Origin: a virus
Virus record (IMG/VR): IMGVR_UViG_3300043398_000221
Span: 1 to 45,639 of that record
Strand: one strand, 5' to 3'
DNA length: 45,639 bases
Below the pieces are notes generated by a model. The model worked only from the letters and a program-made list of their open reading frames with translations, searched no databases and had not been told where the DNA came from. Position numbers and translations under genes: made by a program. Below are positions 44,197-45,639 of this stretch, one piece after another. How positions within the stretch are numbered: the stretch's first letter is position 1; each line of letters begins with the position of its first letter.

Positions 44197-44445
44197 ATGA
44201 AAAAATTTTGGGTAAGTGTATTATCAAGTAACGGGAAGATATCATCTAAAAGATTGATAACACTAGGTGCGTTTGTTATTATCGCTATAGGGTTCATAGG
44301 GAATATGATATGGAAATACACAATAGATGCTGGTATTTTTGATAGCTTAACCTACGTTGTGTTAGGTGGTTTAGGTTCTACTGTTGCTGAAAGATTTGGT
44401 AAGGGTCCTAATTCTACACCACCAGCGGATGAAGAAACCGCATAA
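44197..44445 (+). CDS. Holin-like membrane protein
   Basis: 82 aa. Two hydrophobic segments (ITLGAFVIIAIGFIGNMIW at about residues 21-39 and SLTYVVLGGLGSTVA at about 50-64), a short basic N-terminus and a hydrophilic C-terminus. It has its own late-type promoter and terminator. Size and topology match class II holins that release endolysins like the GH19 protein at 32082. A function other than holin is possible since the genes are far apart. Confidence 0.65.
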   Translation: MKKFWVSVLSSNGKISSKRLITLGAFVIIAIGFIGNMIWKYTIDAGIFDSLTYVVLGGLGSTVAERFGKGPNSTPPADEETA

Positions 44446-44468
44446 AAAAAGGGGTCACCCCCTTTTTT
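44444..44468. terminator. Bidirectional terminator
   Basis: A7, GGGG, tcacc, CCCC, T6 between convergent genes. Confidence 0.85.
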
Positions 44469-44470
44469 AA

Positions 44471-44572
44471 TTATTTGGAACCTGATGGTTTCTCTGTTGG
44501 TTTTACAATCACTGGTCTTGATGTAGTTGTTTTTGGTTTGCCGCAGCCACAACCTCTAGTTTGTGTGTTCAT
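44471..44572 (-). CDS. Very small Cys-containing protein
   Basis: 33 aa (MNTQTRGCGCGKPKTTTSRP ...), read from ATG 44572 to TAA at 44471-44473. The N-terminal CGCGK and a Lys/Thr/Pro tail are distinctive. It ends 2 nt from a bidirectional terminator, and TATTTATG lies 34 nt upstream on the same strand (44607-44614). Too short for certainty, but layout supports a gene. Confidence 0.45.
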   Translation of the reverse strand: MNTQTRGCGCGKPKTTTSRPVIVKPTEKPSGSK

Positions 44573-44615
44573 ACTCTCTGAAATATTTTTAATGATGTTA
44601 TTTTTACATAAATAC

Positions 44616-44646
44616 TTGCATAATTGAAAAATTTGTAGTACCTTTG
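44616..44646 (+). promoter_or_regulatory. Host-type promoter, leaderless
   Basis: TTG (44616-44618), 20 nt, TACCTTTG (44639-44646), ATG 3 nt later at 44650. Confidence 0.75.
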
Positions 44647-44649
44647 CAT

Positions 44650-44880
44650 ATGTATAGAAGAAAATATACAGTTACGTTCATTGATAGTAAATGGTCAGTC
44701 ATTAAAAAAAATGTGAATCTTATCTCAGTTCCGAGATTTGGTGAGTATATATTTTTTGATGGCTTATATTATGAAGTTATGCAAGTTGTGCATGAAGTTT
44801 TTGAAAAACCAAAGTTTTTTGGTCCTAAATCCAGAATACTAATAGTTATCAAACCCTTTTCACACCAAAAAATCGACTGA
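44650..44880 (+). CDS. Hypothetical small protein
   Basis: 76 aa from ATG 44650; the TTG 6 nt upstream belongs to the -7 box. Beta-rich (RRKYTVTFIDSKWSVIKKNV, GEYIFFDGLYYEVMQVVHEV), basic, resembling small SH3-like or OB-like folds but without a recognised family. Function unknown. Confidence 0.6.
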   Translation: MYRRKYTVTFIDSKWSVIKKNVNLISVPRFGEYIFFDGLYYEVMQVVHEVFEKPKFFGPKSRILIVIKPFSHQKID

Positions 44881-44902
44881 TTTTCAACTTTTTATAAAAA
44901 AG

Positions 44903-44935
44903 ATGAAAAAAAGTTGAAAAAAAACTTGACAAACG
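44903..44935 (+). repeat. 33-nt promoter repeat, copy 2
   Basis: Identical to 36522-36554, again placed over the -33 region of a strong promoter. Confidence 0.9.
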
Positions 44936-44956
44936 TGAATTTTTGTAGTACCTTTG
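44926..44956 (+). promoter_or_regulatory. Strong rRNA-type promoter of ncRNA/tRNA unit
   Basis: TTG (in TTGACAAACG, 44926-44928), 20 nt, TAG, TACCTTTG (44949-44956), then CATATATATAAACG. No coding gene follows in the window. Confidence 0.85.
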
Positions 44957-45240
44957 CATATATATAAACGAAAACGTTCTTTAATTTATTAAAAAAATTA
45001 TCTGAAAAGATGGGTTCTGCAAAAAGAACTTAAAACAACAAACAAATACAATTGGTGTAAACAAGGGTCTGAGCCTTATAAAAAAACAGACGTGGTGTGA
45101 GGCCACGTAAAAAATACTACCATGTAAACGGGAGTCATGTAAAATAAATACGAACAGCCATCTTGGGATAAAATATTGACAAAAGAATCATTTCAGCAAT
45201 TAACTCTTTGGATAAGAAAAAAAGTTGATTCTGGTCACAC
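44957..45240 (+). ncRNA. Structured non-coding leader of tRNA unit
   Basis: About 280 nt without a credible gene. Visible helices: AAGG/CCTT (45063-45077), CGTGG/CCACG at about 45091-45107, CATG/CATG (45121-45139), and AGAATCA (45184-45190) with TGATTCT (45226-45232). Probably the 5' part of one long RNA that continues through the tRNAs to beyond the window end. Confidence 0.5.
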
Positions 45241-45311
45241 AGGGGATTGAGCATAAGTAATGCTGGGGGGCGTTGGGCCCCTTTGATGAAGTATCGAACC
45301 TTCATCCCCTA
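45241..45311 (+). tRNA. tRNA-like element, possible Pro (UGG)
   Basis: 71 nt. Perfect 7-bp acceptor AGGGGAT/ATCCCCT, discriminator A, D stem AGCA/TGCT, a G/C-rich anticodon stem. The loop can be read as GTTGGGC (anticodon UGG with G37, as in tRNA-Pro, but with a mismatched closing pair) or CGTTGGG (UUG, lacking U33). The T loop has 8 nt (TATCGAAC) on a 4-bp stem. Either a degenerate tRNA or a tRNA-like domain of a larger RNA. Confidence 0.55.
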
Positions 45312-45320
45312 CTAAAATAT

Positions 45321-45392
<72 letters not shown>

Positions 45393-45398
45393 CAAATT

Positions 45399-45469
45399 GG
45401 GGAAGTCTTCTAATTTTCAGGATACGGCCATATGAGGCCGCGATTGAGGTGTGAATCCTCACTTCCCCA
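45399..45469 (+). tRNA. tRNA-like element, anticodon unclear
   Basis: 71 nt. Acceptor GGGGAAG/CTTCCCC (7 bp), discriminator A, D stem TTCT/AGGA with a D loop lacking GG, T stem TGAGG/CCTCA with loop TGTGAAT instead of TTCGAAT. The anticodon arm CGGCC/GGCCG leaves a 6-nt loop (ATATGA), or 8 nt if one pair opens, so no standard anticodon can be named. Degenerate tRNA or tRNA mimic. Confidence 0.5.
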
Positions 45470-45639
45470 CTAGGGTGCTCAGTAAAGCCTCTTGCGAACG
45501 CAACGTAACTGATGGAAGTAATCAAAGTAGCTCTTTGATGACGCCTTCCAAAATATACTGAGGTAGTTTAAATGCTAGAACGGCCCCATTGCGGGGGTAG
45601 ATAGGGGTGAAAGGCCCTTCCTCGGTACAAAAAGATTTC
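45470..45639 (+). ncRNA. Highly structured non-coding RNA, runs off the window
   Basis: Nested helices: CTCAGTA (45478-45484) with TACTGAG (45556-45562); inside it TTGC-GAAC-GCAA, GGAAG (45514-45518) with CTTCC (45545-45549), and ATCAAAG-tagct-CTTTGAT (45521-45539). Beyond: CCCC-attgc-GGGG and AGGG/CCCT hairpins. No coding frame. The arrangement next to tRNAs in a phage resembles the GOLLD class of large RNAs, as an inference. Confidence 0.55.

Overview
The window is about 45.6 kb of an AT-rich genome whose genes are nearly all on the + strand. It carries tail, fibre and lysis genes, its own recombination, repair and sigma-factor genes, and a dense set of small genes of unknown function. It reads as part of a large tailed phage of a Bacteroidetes (probably flavobacterial) host. 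Four things point to the host: promoters of the Bacteroidetes type (TTG, 19-20 nt, TAnnTTTG) before many non-structural genes; a sigma factor and a ClpP that look like Bacteroidetes RpoD and ClpP; a SprB-like repeat in a virion protein; and a Bacteroidetes-type histone H1-like protein. Family assignments rest on motifs read by eye; no database search was made.

Layout. (1) 35-15141: virion genes, probably baseplate, tail and fibre. They include a 902-aa tail protein, a 1101-aa Cys-rich protein with a SprB-like repeat, a fibre built of about 50 SHAEG repeats, and two paralogues (716 and 400 aa) with related ends and different centres. A small nucleotidyltransferase gene sits among them. (2) 15190-23921: DNA metabolism: RuvC-like resolvase, primase, PD-(D/E)XK nuclease, SbcD- and SbcC-like proteins, plus a reverse-strand acetyltransferase-like gene and a glycosyltransferase. 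(3) 24006-24836: an RpoD-like sigma factor. (4) 24893-32696: a second late block with a membrane coiled-coil protein, an amidase-like protein, a spanin-like overlapping pair, two large probable virion proteins and a GH19 endolysin. (5) 32727-36525: small genes, including histone H1-like, NUDIX and RNase HII. (6) 36612-40693: a Ro60/DUF2828-like vWA protein with host-highly-expressed codon use, followed by a structured non-coding stretch and hypothetical genes. (7) 40751-44063: a protein quality-control cluster: DnaJ, a metallopeptidase-like protein with a broken zinc motif, ClpP, a LETM1-like membrane protein and a complete tmRNA. (8) 44197-45639: a holin-like gene, small genes, then a long non-coding transcript with an initiator-like tRNA flanked by two tRNA-like folds.

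How it fits together. Two promoter classes can be read. Host-type promoters precede replication, repair, chaperone and RNA genes, and many place the ATG only 3-5 nt after the -7 box, which predicts leaderless mRNAs. A second motif, TATTTATA, lies 13-15 nt before the ATG of several late genes (fibre, membrane protein, virion proteins, endolysin, holin) and resembles in composition the T4 late promoter; the phage sigma factor is the obvious candidate reader. The strongest host-type promoters, which look like Bacteroidetes rRNA promoters, drive the Ro-like gene, the tmRNA and the tRNA/ncRNA transcript. The most unusual content is the combination of tmRNA with ClpP and DnaJ, the Ro-like protein with an adjacent RNA candidate, and the large tRNA-bearing RNA at the right end.
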